Positions 27,324 to 36,317 of a DNA stretch of 64,000 nucleotides are shown here, piece after piece. This DNA comes from TMED14 sp002167805 (GTDB lineage: Bacteria; Bacteroidota; Bacteroidia; Flavobacteriales; Schleiferiaceae): assembly GCA_965655795.1 (NCBI GenBank), contig CBFHHY010000004.1, positions 62,001 through 126,000 on the forward strand. Direction: 5' to 3'. A program made the translations under genes and the position numbers. Each line of letters opens with the position of its first letter. The stretch's first letter is position 1. The notes beneath the pieces are model-generated. The model ran no database searches. It was given only the letters and a program-made list of their open reading frames with translations, and was not told where the DNA came from.

Positions 27324-29108
27324 ATGGCAAAAAAAATAGTTGAAGAAGTTGTTTCTCACGATGAACACCATCATGTAGAGAATTTTTGGACAAAGTATAT
27401 ATTTTCTATGGATCATAAAATGATCGGAAAGCAATTTCTGATTACGGGCATGTTCATGGGAGTTGTTGGTGTTTTTATGTCTATGCTTTTTCGCCTTCAG
27501 TTAGCATGGCCTAATGAAAAATTTGTAATTCTTGAGTCGATCTTGGGGAAATGGGCTCCGGAAGGTCAGATGGATCCTAATATCTATTTAGCGTTAGTAA
27601 CTATCCATGGTACAATCATGGTATTTTTCGTCCTTACAGCAGGGCTTTCCGGGACATTTTCAAATCTATTGATTCCTCTTCAGATTGGCGCCCGCGATAT
27701 GGCTTCAGGCTTCTTGAATATGCTATCATATTGGTTTTTTGCGGCCTCTTCCGTAGTTATGCTGATATCTCTATTTGTTGAAACTGGACCTGCTTCTGGT
27801 GGGTGGACTGTTTATCCTCCTTTAAGTGCTCTTCCTCAAGCCATGCCTGGCTCTGGTGCGGGCATGACTCTTTGGCTAGTATCGATGACATTATTTATCG
27901 CTGGTTCTCTCTTGGGGTCATTAAATTACATTGTTACCATTATAAACTTGAGAACTCAAGGCATGAGTATGGCTCGACTTCCTTTGACAATTTGGGCATT
28001 TTTTGTTACTGCAATTTTAGGAGTTCTCTCTTTCCCAGTTTTATTAAGTGCTGCTCTTCTTTTAATGTTTGATAGATTATTGGGAACAAGTTTTTATTTG
28101 TCAGATATAATGGTTGCTGGAGAACTTCTTCATAATGAAGGGGGCAGTCCAGTACTTTATGAACATCTCTTTTGGTTTTTAGGGCATCCAGAGGTATATA
28201 TTATTTTGCTACCGGCATTGGGTATAACATCTGAGGTGATCGCAACAAATTCTAGAAAACCGATTTTTGGTTACCGCGCCATGGTTGGTTCCATTTTAGC
28301 GATTGCTTTTCTTTCATTTATTGTTTGGGGTCATCATATGTTTATTACGGGAATGAATCCTTTCCTAGGATCAGTTTTTACATTTACTACTCTTCTTATT
28401 GCCATTCCTTCGGCTGTAAAGGCTTTTAATTACATTACTACTTTGTGGAAAGGAAATATCCAGTTTACTCCTGCAATGCTCTTTTCTATTGGTTTAGTTA
28501 GCACATTCGTTGCGGGGGGATTGACAGGAATTATTTTGGGAGATTCTGCATTGGATATAAATGTTCATGATACTTATTTTGTTGTCGCTCACTTCCATAT
28601 TGTTATGGGGCTCTCTGCCATATTTGGAATGTTTGCAGGAGTATACCATTGGTTTCCCAAAATGTATAGAAGAATGATGAATAAATCTATGGGTTATTTA
28701 CATTTTTGGTTAACATTTGTGTCTGCATATGGAGTTTTTTTCCCGATGCATTTCACCGGTCTAGCGGGCTTACCGCGACGATATTACAGTAATGCGGAAT
28801 TCCCAATGTTCGATGAACTTCAGGATATAAATGTCATCATAACTATGTTTGCCATTTTTGGTGGAATTGCTCAACTTATTTTTCTTTTTAACTTCTTTTA
28901 TTCGATGTGGAGAGGCCCTGTAGCTCCTAAGAATCCATGGCGCTCGAATACTTTAGAATGGACAACACCAGTTGAGCATATACATGGAAACTGGGTCGGG
29001 GAAATACCAAAAGTTCATAGATGGCCTTACGATTACAGTAAGCCTGGTCATGAGGAGGACTTTGTTCCACAATCTATTCCTCGATTAAAAGACGAGCCTG
29101 GTCATTGA
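27324..29108 (+). CDS. coxA: Cytochrome c oxidase subunit I
   Basis: 594-residue heme-copper oxidase core. The heme a ligand His is in LVTIHGTIMVFF. The CuB ligand and cross-linked Tyr are in GHPEVYIILLPALGI, and the two CuB histidines are in VWGHHMFITGM. The proximal heme a3 and second heme a histidines are in YFVVAHFHIVMG. About 12 helices plus a hydrophilic C-terminus. It is the last gene of the ACIII-cox operon, with subunits III and IV encoded 19 kb away. A His-rich start (HDEHHHVENF) precedes TM1. Confidence 0.97.
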   Translation: MAKKIVEEVVSHDEHHHVENFWTKYIFSMDHKMIGKQFLITGMFMGVVGVFMSMLFRLQLAWPNEKFVILESILGKWAPEGQMDPNIYLALVTIHGTIMVFFVLTAGLSGTFSNLLIPLQIGARDMASGFLNMLSYWFFAASSVVMLISLFVETGPASGGWTVYPPLSALPQAMPGSGAGMTLWLVSMTLFIAGSLLGSLNYIVTIINLRTQGMSMARLPLTIWAFFVTAILGVLSFPVLLSAALLLMFDRLLGTSFYLSDIMVAGELLHNEGGSPVLYEHLFWFLGHPEVYIILLPALGITSEVIATNSRKPIFGYRAMVGSILAIAFLSFIVWGHHMFITGMNPFLGSVFTFTTLLIAIPSAVKAFNYITTLWKGNIQFTPAMLFSIGLVSTFVAGGLTGIILGDSALDINVHDTYFVVAHFHIVMGLSAIFGMFAGVYHWFPKMYRRMMNKSMGYLHFWLTFVSAYGVFFPMHFTGLAGLPRRYYSNAEFPMFDELQDINVIITMFAIFGGIAQLIFLFNFFYSMWRGPVAPKNPWRSNTLEWTTPVEHIHGNWVGEIPKVHRWPYDYSKPGHEEDFVPQSIPRLKDEPGH

Positions 29109-29157
29109 TTTGTTGATATAGTTTTTTTGGATTATCTATTTGATATCCCTTTCCTGT

Positions 29158-29165
29158 TAAATTTG
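29158..29165 (+). promoter_or_regulatory. Putative -7 box for ruvB (TAAATTTG)
   Basis: Exact TAnnTTTG match ending 5 nt before the ruvB ATG at 29171, inside the 62-bp gap after coxA. A TTTG at 29139-29142 lies 15 bp upstream, slightly short for a -33 element. Confidence 0.45.
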
Positions 29166-29170
29166 TCTTA

Positions 29171-30193
29171 ATGGTACGTTTTGATGAAGAGCCACTTTCG
29201 CCAAAAGAAGAAGAATCTGAGCAAAAGCTAAGACCGAATAAATTTGCGGATTTTGCTGGACAGGAAAAGGCTTTAGAGAATTTAAAGATATTTGTTCAAG
29301 CTGCAAGAAATCGGGGAGAAGCTATGGATCATGTGTTACTCCATGGCCCTCCCGGTTTAGGAAAAACCACTTTGGCCTATATTCTAGCAAATGAATTGGA
29401 TTCTAATCTAAGACTAACGTCAGGTCCAGTTTTAGATAAGCCAGGAGACTTAGCTGGATTACTAACCAGCTTAGAGGAGAATGACGTTTTGTTCATAGAT
29501 GAGATTCATCGTTTAAGTCCAGTTATAGAGGAGTATTTGTACTCTGCAATGGAGGACTTTTCCATTGATATTATGATTGAGAGCGGACCTTCAGCCCGTT
29601 CAGTTCAAATAGGATTAAAACCGTTTACACTGGTCGGCGCAACAACCAGATCTGGAATGCTAACAGCTCCATTGAGATCACGTTTTGGCATTTCCACACG
29701 CCTTGAGTATTATAAGGTTGAATTGCTTAGCACAATTGTTGAAAGGTCTTCAGGAATTTTAAATATCGAAACTGAACCAAATGCTGCAATTGAAGTTGCT
29801 CGAAGAAGTCGTGGGACTCCAAGAATAGCCAATGCTCTGCTAAGGCGTCTAAGGGATTTTGCTCAAGTAAAAGGAAAAGGTATTATTAATCTTGAAATAG
29901 CTCGCTTTGGAATGGATGCTCTAGATGTTGATGAGCACGGGTTAGATGAAATGGATAACAAAATTCTGACAGCCTTGATAGATAAGTTTAAGGGCCGTCC
30001 GGTAGGTCTTTCAACCCTAGCAACTGCAGTTTCTGAGCAATCTGAAACGTTAGAGGAGGTTTATGAACCATACTTAATTCAAGAGGGTTATTTAGCCCGA
30101 ACGCCCCGTGGTAGAGTTGCCATGGATTTGGCTTATGAACACTTGGGACGAAAGGCTCCAAATCAAAAAGGTCTTTTTGATCAAACCAAATGA
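29171..30193 (+). CDS. ruvB: Holliday junction branch-migration helicase RuvB
   Basis: 340-residue AAA+ motor that drives branch migration with RuvA. Walker A GPPGLGKTT, Walker B LFIDEIHRL, sensor GATTRSGMLTAPLRSRFG, and the C-terminal winged helix ending RTPRGRVAMDLAYEHLG are all present. RuvA is encoded separately at 37.1 kb, so the classical ruvAB operon is split. The stop overlaps the queG start by 4 bp (ATGA). Confidence 0.97.
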   Translation: MVRFDEEPLSPKEEESEQKLRPNKFADFAGQEKALENLKIFVQAARNRGEAMDHVLLHGPPGLGKTTLAYILANELDSNLRLTSGPVLDKPGDLAGLLTSLEENDVLFIDEIHRLSPVIEEYLYSAMEDFSIDIMIESGPSARSVQIGLKPFTLVGATTRSGMLTAPLRSRFGISTRLEYYKVELLSTIVERSSGILNIETEPNAAIEVARRSRGTPRIANALLRRLRDFAQVKGKGIINLEIARFGMDALDVDEHGLDEMDNKILTALIDKFKGRPVGLSTLATAVSEQSETLEEVYEPYLIQEGYLARTPRGRVAMDLAYEHLGRKAPNQKGLFDQTK

Positions 30194-31104
30194 ATGCTAA
30201 AAGTTTTTTACAAAAAGAGGCTCAAAGACTTGGGTTTTTATCTTGTAGAGTATCTGATGCAGTATTTCTCGAGGAGGATGCTCCAAGGTTAGAGCAATGG
30301 CTTAATAAAGGGTACCATGGATCCATGTCATACATGGAAAATCATTTTGATAAACGTTTAGATCCGCGAAAATTAGTGCCTGGTGCTCGATCTGTTGTAA
30401 GCCTCGCCTACAATTATTTCCCTCAAAAAGAAATCTCTTCTACAGATGATTCAATGCCTCAAATCGCTAAATATGCTTATGGCGAAGACTATCATTATGT
30501 TATTAAGGATAAACTTTTTGAATTACTAGATTCCTTAAGTTCGAGCTATGGAGACATTCAAGGTCGCTGTTTTGTTGATTCAGCGCCAGTAATGGAGAGG
30601 TCCTGGGCTAAAAAAAGTGGCTTAGGTTGGGTTGGAAAGAATAGTTTGCTTCTAAGGAAGAGTGAGGGAAGTTTTTTCTTTTTAGCAGAATTAATTATTG
30701 ATTTAGCTTTACCAAGCGATAATATCGAAATTGATCATTGTGGAACTTGTACAAAATGTATAGATGCTTGTCCTACAGGAGCAATAGTTCAGCCCGAAGT
30801 TATCGATAGTAATCGATGTATAAGTCATATGACTATTGAACTTCACGGATCTCTTCCTAGCGACTATAAAGACTCAATCTCGCCTTGGGTTTTTGGTTGT
30901 GATATTTGTCAAGATGTTTGTCCATGGAATAGGCACTCAAAGCCGCATCAAGAGAAACGTTTCACTCCCGGTCCATGGAAGGATTGGAATATAAATGATT
31001 GGAAAGAAATCACAGAAGAAACATTTGGCCGGATTTTTAAAAGAAGTGCCATCAAGCGAGCAGGTTTTGCGGGTCTAAAGCGCAATCTAAATTCACATAT
31101 CTAG
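30190..31104 (+). CDS. queG: Epoxyqueuosine reductase QueG
   Basis: 304-residue cobalamin and 4Fe-4S enzyme that reduces epoxyqueuosine to queuosine in tRNA. Two ferredoxin-type cluster motifs are visible: CGTCTKCIDACPTGAI and GCDICQDVCPWN. The N-terminal domain contains the cobalamin-binding family segment SMSYMENHFDKRLDPRKLVPGARSVV. It matches the family in length, lacking the C-terminal HEAT extension of some QueG. It is translationally coupled to ruvB. Confidence 0.96.
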   Translation: MNAKSFLQKEAQRLGFLSCRVSDAVFLEEDAPRLEQWLNKGYHGSMSYMENHFDKRLDPRKLVPGARSVVSLAYNYFPQKEISSTDDSMPQIAKYAYGEDYHYVIKDKLFELLDSLSSSYGDIQGRCFVDSAPVMERSWAKKSGLGWVGKNSLLLRKSEGSFFFLAELIIDLALPSDNIEIDHCGTCTKCIDACPTGAIVQPEVIDSNRCISHMTIELHGSLPSDYKDSISPWVFGCDICQDVCPWNRHSKPHQEKRFTPGPWKDWNINDWKEITEETFGRIFKRSAIKRAGFAGLKRNLNSHI

Positions 31105-31113
31105 AAGCTTTTA

Positions 31114-31968
31114 TTAAAGCGAAATAGATGCAGGTTGAATAACCTTATAATTGGATCGATCATATATCAATATGACCCACTCACATTCATTTGCATCCCA
31201 TAAAGGGTCTAAGTTAGCCGTAACACTTCCAGTAAAAGTTTGTCCGGATGTCCCACCATTTTCAGAAATGGATATTCCAAATGGGCCAAGGGGAGCACTA
31301 CGAAAAACATTTTTGTGAACATACGTTTCATTTCTGGAATTATTTGGCATAAGTTGTGGACTGATAATTCCTGTCTCTTTGATATATACCGCAACCCAGA
31401 GGGGATTCGATTGATTCGAAATCATTTCTACGGAATAATTCAAAACACCTATTCGATTTGGAGCGTCATATTCTGTACTTAAAGTGAATAAAGCCTCTGG
31501 CGATTTTGCCAATTCTAGATTTGTAATACCCGACCAAGCAGTATATGTTTTTTGATGAGAATTTGGATAATCGATTCGCTGAACAAGCCCCATAGGCATA
31601 GCAGAAATTCCAAAATGCGTCGCGAGATCATCACTATATTCGGTTGTGAAATCTGTCGGATATTCATTATTAACCCCTGTAAAATTGGAGGGTCCAGCGT
31701 GTATAGCAAGAGGAATAACCTGAGAATCAAACAGACTATCTAATTCATTTATCGCTTTAGATGCTTTTGGACAATTTTTGCATCTGTGGCCGGTAAAGTC
31801 TTCAATGAGAACTGCTTTTTGAGTTTGAATGATTGTATCACTTTGAACCAAACCAACAGTGTCAATTGGTGATATAGAATCTTTAAATGGTTCATCAATT
31901 ATATCGCAACTATTTAGCATAATGCCAATTGAAAGAATAAGAAGTGTGAAATATTTGATGTGATTCAT
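31114..31968 (-). CDS. Omp28-related outer-membrane lipoprotein
   Basis: 284 residues, lipoprotein signal with Cys21 in IMLNSCDII. After it comes an Omp28-like thioredoxin-fold segment, KAVLIEDFTGHRC, with a CxxC at Cys63-Cys66, and the family feature of a peptide promptly following (PLAIHAGPSNFTG). Omp28-related proteins of Bacteroidota have no proven biochemical activity. It lies 2 bp after the end of the DUF6029-like gene on the same strand, so it is the last gene of that minus-strand operon. Confidence 0.85.
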   Translation of the reverse strand: MNHIKYFTLLILSIGIMLNSCDIIDEPFKDSISPIDTVGLVQSDTIIQTQKAVLIEDFTGHRCKNCPKASKAINELDSLFDSQVIPLAIHAGPSNFTGVNNEYPTDFTTEYSDDLATHFGISAMPMGLVQRIDYPNSHQKTYTAWSGITNLELAKSPEALFTLSTEYDAPNRIGVLNYSVEMISNQSNPLWVAVYIKETGIISPQLMPNNSRNETYVHKNVFRSAPLGPFGISISENGGTSGQTFTGSVTANLDPLWDANECEWVILIYDRSNYKVIQPASISL

Positions 31969-31970
31969 TT

Positions 31971-33638
31971 CTATAGACTTGTTGTTAATGATATGCTTAA
32001 ACCACTTGATGGAGGGACAACTCTACAAACTCCTCCAACACAAAAAACACCTTGCTGCTGTCTTCCATATCCAATTTGAACTCTCGTTGGACCATTAAAA
32101 TGGATAAGAGATAAAATCGGATAATGTATCCGTCTGCTCGGTGTAGGGTGCCCATAATTAAAAATATCTTGAAGGGCTAAGGTCCAATCATGATTAATGG
32201 TCCATTCAACTAATGCCATAGCCATATCTCCTCTAAATCCGTCAGCTAATGCGAATTGTAATTCACTTCGAATGGTTTGCCCATTGGGAATTTTGAATTG
32301 ATTTTCCCATACCATAGCATTTATATTTATCACAGAGTCCATACCTGGATTTTCTAAAATCGTTATGTCACCCACACCATCATTTAAAACAGTTTTATTG
32401 TATTCTAGATGATAGAAAGTTATTTGACTTTTATATTGTTTTGAAAACTTATGAGATATGCTTGCATTTAAATCTTGAAAATATCTTATCGGCCCCAATT
32501 TTAAATAGTCGGATATATATCCCTGTGTTCCTTTTAGGCCTCTAGTCCCGTCTTCAAGGACACTTTTATCAATACTATTGGAAATAGCAGAATTAAAATT
32601 AAGTCTGGTTCCGTATTTACCACCTAGTGGACTGCCTCTCGGAATCATATAGCTAATTTCAAATTGACCACCAATTTCTCCATTAACTTGAGTAGCATAG
32701 GGGTATAATGCGGGAAGAGCATAAGTGTGAGGCTCTGAAGTGGGGGGTAAGAAATTTATAAAAAGATCGAATTGCTGAGCATTTCTGTCAGATCGAAAAC
32801 TCATATTATCAATTCGTTTAATGGATGCTAGAATACCCAAGCCTTTTTTACTGTAGGTTAAGGTGCTAATAAAAGCTTCTCCCGGTCTATAAATATATCC
32901 ATTATCATAACTAGGATCGTTTATTTTGTATGCCCATTCATTTGTCCAACTATAGCCTTTAAAATTTAGATTCGACCTTAAAGAATAAGACCCAACATTT
33001 TCAGGTAGGTTAAGAATAGGGTCGAAGCCCCGTTGAAATTTACTCACAAAGCTTGCTCCGAAGCTGGTTATGATGCCTTTTTTATTTAGAATTGGAATTA
33101 ACTCATTTGCAGACCATTCGATATCCACCCCTCGAACAATTCCATCACTTTTAGTGAAGTACTTTCTTTGGCGACCAAGGACACCCTTAATTTTTATACC
33201 TCCATTAATTTTTGTTAAAACTCTAACTCCATCCATTGCATTATCAAGACCTAGGCCTCTCTCCTCATAAGAACGAAAAATTAGACCTGATCCAAACTGC
33301 TCATAAAAATTTCCAACAGTAATATCCCAGTTGTCTCTTTTGACTCTAGCATAACGATAAGTAATGCCTTCGCCGCGGAAGCCATTTGGAAACCCAAGCA
33401 TGACATTTTGATAATTTTCATATCTCATTCCTGCTTCAAAATCACCGTCCGTATATGTGAACAAAGCAAACCCTTGACCTAATAATTTTTCATCAGGATA
33501 AAATTCTCCTGATGGATCTAAGATTTCATCTCGAAGATACCATTGGGCATCAGATTGAATTATAGCTCGTACTTTTTTTTCTTGAGCTCTGGATAATAAT
33601 GGGAGAGCCAATACCATAAAGGTTATGAAAAATCTCAT
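31971..33638 (-). CDS. DUF6029-like outer-membrane beta-barrel protein
   Basis: 555 residues with a signal peptide (MVLALPLLSRAQ) and a long beta-rich body. It resembles DUF6029-family Bacteroidota barrels, with the segments YGRQQQGVFCVGGVCRVVPPSSG near the C-terminus and GNFYEQFGSGLIFRSYEERG near residues 105-125. Ending SISLTTSL. A Cys pair in CVGGVC may form a disulfide. The stop of the upstream TlpA gene and the start of this gene share a base at 33638. The function is unknown; a transport or anchoring role is inference. Confidence 0.75.
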   Translation of the reverse strand: MRFFITFMVLALPLLSRAQEKKVRAIIQSDAQWYLRDEILDPSGEFYPDEKLLGQGFALFTYTDGDFEAGMRYENYQNVMLGFPNGFRGEGITYRYARVKRDNWDITVGNFYEQFGSGLIFRSYEERGLGLDNAMDGVRVLTKINGGIKIKGVLGRQRKYFTKSDGIVRGVDIEWSANELIPILNKKGIITSFGASFVSKFQRGFDPILNLPENVGSYSLRSNLNFKGYSWTNEWAYKINDPSYDNGYIYRPGEAFISTLTYSKKGLGILASIKRIDNMSFRSDRNAQQFDLFINFLPPTSEPHTYALPALYPYATQVNGEIGGQFEISYMIPRGSPLGGKYGTRLNFNSAISNSIDKSVLEDGTRGLKGTQGYISDYLKLGPIRYFQDLNASISHKFSKQYKSQITFYHLEYNKTVLNDGVGDITILENPGMDSVININAMVWENQFKIPNGQTIRSELQFALADGFRGDMAMALVEWTINHDWTLALQDIFNYGHPTPSRRIHYPILSLIHFNGPTRVQIGYGRQQQGVFCVGGVCRVVPPSSGLSISLTTSL

Positions 33639-34138
33639 TAGTCAGTTTTTATTATCTCTTTTTCAGATAACGCAACAATTTTTTTTGCAAGTTCCTCTTC
33701 TTCACCTGGAATATACTTATTGGCTTGCCAAACGATTTCTGCTTTTGAATTAAGTAAAAAGGTGTGGGGAATATTATTGACACCCATAGCTCTTCTGAAG
33801 TCACTATTAGGATCCAAGAAAACATCATAATCCCAAGCCTGACTGGCGACGAAAGGAGCAACTTTACTCATGGTTCTGGAGTCATCGATAGAGATCGCCA
33901 AAACCTTAATGCCTGTTTCTTCAAGATCAATGAAGTAATCATGGAATGCATTTAGCTCATTTATACAGGGCTTACACCATGTGGCCCAAAAACTGATAAC
34001 TAAGGGGCCATCATTATTTTTTAGGGTCGATGTGTTTATAGTTTGCCCTTGCAGGTTTTTAATTTCGGCATTTGCCAATTCCTGCCCCATTATTTGGAGG
34101 CTTAGAAAAAAACTAAAAATAAGAGTTAAATGCCTCAT
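33638..34138 (-). CDS. TlpA-like thiol-disulfide oxidoreductase
   Basis: 166-residue exported thioredoxin-fold protein. The signal peptide ends near MGQ and the redox motif is WCKPC (Cys55, Cys58). The cis-Pro segment VNNIPHTFLLN is visible. It is probably periplasmic and keeps cysteines reduced or makes or isomerises disulfides. It sits directly upstream of the DUF6029-like barrel and Omp28-like lipoprotein, both with cysteine pairs, so it may act on them. This is inference from the neighbourhood. Confidence 0.9.
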   Translation of the reverse strand: MRHLTLIFSFFLSLQIMGQELANAEIKNLQGQTINTSTLKNNDGPLVISFWATWCKPCINELNAFHDYFIDLEETGIKVLAISIDDSRTMSKVAPFVASQAWDYDVFLDPNSDFRRAMGVNNIPHTFLLNSKAEIVWQANKYIPGEEEELAKKIVALSEKEIIKTD

Positions 34139-34149
34139 AAGATTTATTT

Positions 34150-34176
34150 AACCTGGAGAGCATTGCTCTCCAGGTT
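34150..34176 (-). terminator. Strong hairpin terminator after the T9SS Omp28-like gene
   Basis: Perfect inverted repeat with a 12-bp stem, AACCTGGAGAGC and GCTCTCCAGGTT, and a 3-nt loop ATT. It lies between the stop of the minus-strand gene at 34196 and the start of the TlpA gene at 34138. Read on the minus strand it is followed by an A/T-rich but not pure U tract. It most likely ends the upstream transcript; an attenuator or mRNA-stabilising hairpin is the alternative. Confidence 0.7.
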
Positions 34177-34195
34177 GAATGATAGATTTTGTCTA

Positions 34196-36148
34196 TTAAT
34201 GAGAAACTGTGAACCTTACGTTCTGAATCTCACCATTGATCGAAATTTGTGCATTATAAATTCCACTGGGGAGATCACTCACTGATGTCTCAATTATATG
34301 ATTTCCTGATGGGAATGTCTGTGATTCAATGTTTAGAACCTTTTGACCTGAAATGTTTAAAATTGCTAACGAAACCTCAGATTTATTTGCAAGGGTTATT
34401 TCAAATTTTGTAAGATCTGAGCTTGGGTTTGGAAACACACGGATATTATTTTGAATATCCTCTTCATCTTCACTCAATACATTCGTTGATACCCAAATGT
34501 TATCTAGATATAAACATTGACCAGCAGCAGAAGTCCCTTCAAATTTTAATAGAATATGACCAGCTGAGGCATAATTACTTAAAGATATTTTATGCGTTAG
34601 CCACTTGTTGGGGTCTGCCCAGTAACGGTACTGAGAGCCAGGATCTGTTCCAGTCGCTAATGATGCTCCGGAGGGAGAGAATATATTGGTCCATGATGAT
34701 CCGCAGTCAGTGGAGACATAAACTTTTAACTGGTCATTTGAATTGCCTCCTCGCGCAGCGTATGATGTAGAGAGATATAAATTGGGGTTTGAGATTGTCG
34801 ATAAGGAGATCTTTTCGGTAATTAAGCTTATAACTGTCCCTGAGGCTATTGTTGGAAAATCCCAAAATAACGACGATGCGGACTGCCCCCACCCTCCAAG
34901 TTCCTGCTGAAGGTTTTGAACATTGGCTTTACTAATGGCACCAACCATTTCTCCTGATACCGATTCCTCTTTGATCATATTTGAAGGAATCTTACCCAAA
35001 GAAAGTCCTTCAAAATTCTGATCGTAAGGAGCGTAGGTTGGATTATTGTTCAAGATATTTATCGTGGTAGGTACTGAAGAATTGTTTAACGGAGCATAAT
35101 CTACGCTTCCATTGGGGTTATCAACTAAACCTACAATTTCATTAGCCCCAGTGGATAAAGTCACTTGGGGAAAAGAAACCGTTGCTGCTTGTCCCGCTGA
35201 GAGACTACCTGTCCAGTTTTGTGACACTGGAGTTCCTCCATTTATTGAATACGATACGGTGGCAGAGGTTATTGTCATTGACCCAGAGTTTTGAATGGTG
35301 ACAGAGGGAGTTACATTTGGATCACAATATCCGCTTGTAGATGCACTTATGCTTGCGATACTTGCATCGGCTAATCCACTCACTGCTTGCTTTGGGCTGA
35401 AAGCTGCATTCTTTATTTCTTTATTAGAATTATCTTGAACAAATGCAACAAACGCTACCTCTCCGAGATTCCCTAAATATGAGGGCAATGGAATTTTGAA
35501 TTGAAAGCTTTGTGATTGCCCAGCTGTCCATGAGTCAGCTAGAGTTGTTCCGTTAGCATTAGGGATCATTTCACGCATGACATCGTGGAAAACAGTTTCA
35601 CCATTGGATCCAGGCGGGGATGAGTATGTCACGGTTTCTTCCACCATAACAAGATGAAGTTTTAGAGACCCTGTAGTCCCTGAGGTTAAAGTAGATGAAG
35701 TTGCGTTTCCCACGAGCACAACAACTTGAGCTGAATCATACCCGCTTGTTAATTGATGAGTTACGGTGACGCTCCAATCTGGGGCTGTATTATATCTGGC
35801 ATCAATTTGAGCTTGTGAGACTGATGCAGGACTAACGCCTCCGGCTCCATACATTGTCTGGTTATAAACACGCGGAACAGCATTGGCTGAATAATAATTG
35901 TATCTAGTTAGCGCTGGTCCTGGATTTGCAGCATTCATCGGATCTGTACCTGGGAAATGGGCCTGATATGAAATTTTTGCGATTTTTGTTGGATTCGCTG
36001 CCAAGAGAGCATTGTAAGCTGGGTTGTAAGACGCACATGGGCCACATGACGCTTGCGTAAAATGTTCATTCAATACAAGCCTAGTTGCTTGAGAATACGC
36101 AGAGCTAAATGCAAATAACAAAATTGTAATTGCTAAATATTTTTTCAT
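34196..36148 (-). CDS. Omp28-like T9SS cargo with CGPC motif
   Basis: 650-residue secreted protein. A signal peptide ends AYSQ at residue 20. A thioredoxin-like Omp28-type N-terminal domain carries CGPC (Cys35-Cys38) in FTQASCGPCASY. A CARDB-like beta domain covers about 260-370, followed by a jelly-roll-type domain. The C-terminal ~80 residues are a type A T9SS sorting domain: FPNPSSDLTKFEI, ISGQKVL and LPSGIYNAQI. It is probably exported by SprA. It is alone on the minus strand, ended by the hairpin at 34150-34176. Confidence 0.88.
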   Translation of the reverse strand: MKKYLAITILLFAFSSAYSQATRLVLNEHFTQASCGPCASYNPAYNALLAANPTKIAKISYQAHFPGTDPMNAANPGPALTRYNYYSANAVPRVYNQTMYGAGGVSPASVSQAQIDARYNTAPDWSVTVTHQLTSGYDSAQVVVLVGNATSSTLTSGTTGSLKLHLVMVEETVTYSSPPGSNGETVFHDVMREMIPNANGTTLADSWTAGQSQSFQFKIPLPSYLGNLGEVAFVAFVQDNSNKEIKNAAFSPKQAVSGLADASIASISASTSGYCDPNVTPSVTIQNSGSMTITSATVSYSINGGTPVSQNWTGSLSAGQAATVSFPQVTLSTGANEIVGLVDNPNGSVDYAPLNNSSVPTTINILNNNPTYAPYDQNFEGLSLGKIPSNMIKEESVSGEMVGAISKANVQNLQQELGGWGQSASSLFWDFPTIASGTVISLITEKISLSTISNPNLYLSTSYAARGGNSNDQLKVYVSTDCGSSWTNIFSPSGASLATGTDPGSQYRYWADPNKWLTHKISLSNYASAGHILLKFEGTSAAGQCLYLDNIWVSTNVLSEDEEDIQNNIRVFPNPSSDLTKFEITLANKSEVSLAILNISGQKVLNIESQTFPSGNHIIETSVSDLPSGIYNAQISINGEIQNVRFTVSH

Positions 36149-36284
36149 AATTATAGTTTTCTTTGTAAATTTTTTGTAAAGGTTGAATACTCTAAAGTTA
36201 ACAATCTATTACATAATTGCAATGCAATGCAACTATTATTGACATAAAATTGCTTGTTTTATAAATATTCCTCATTCAAAGTAT

Positions 36285-36292
36285 TAACTTTG
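36285..36292 (+). promoter_or_regulatory. Putative -7 box (TAACTTTG) inside an inverted repeat
   Basis: Exact TAnnTTTG match 25 nt upstream of the ATG at 36318. It lies within a 7-bp inverted repeat, TCAAAGT and ACTTTGA (36276-36293, 4-bp loop). The overlap suggests either an operator for a repressor or a coincidence. Rest of the 169-bp gap (36149-36317): a TGCAA x3 run (36218-36232) and A/T-rich sequence; no gene or RNA is seen. Confidence 0.35.
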
Positions 36293-36317
36293 AGTCAAAA
36301 TTGGTCATATTTCAATC

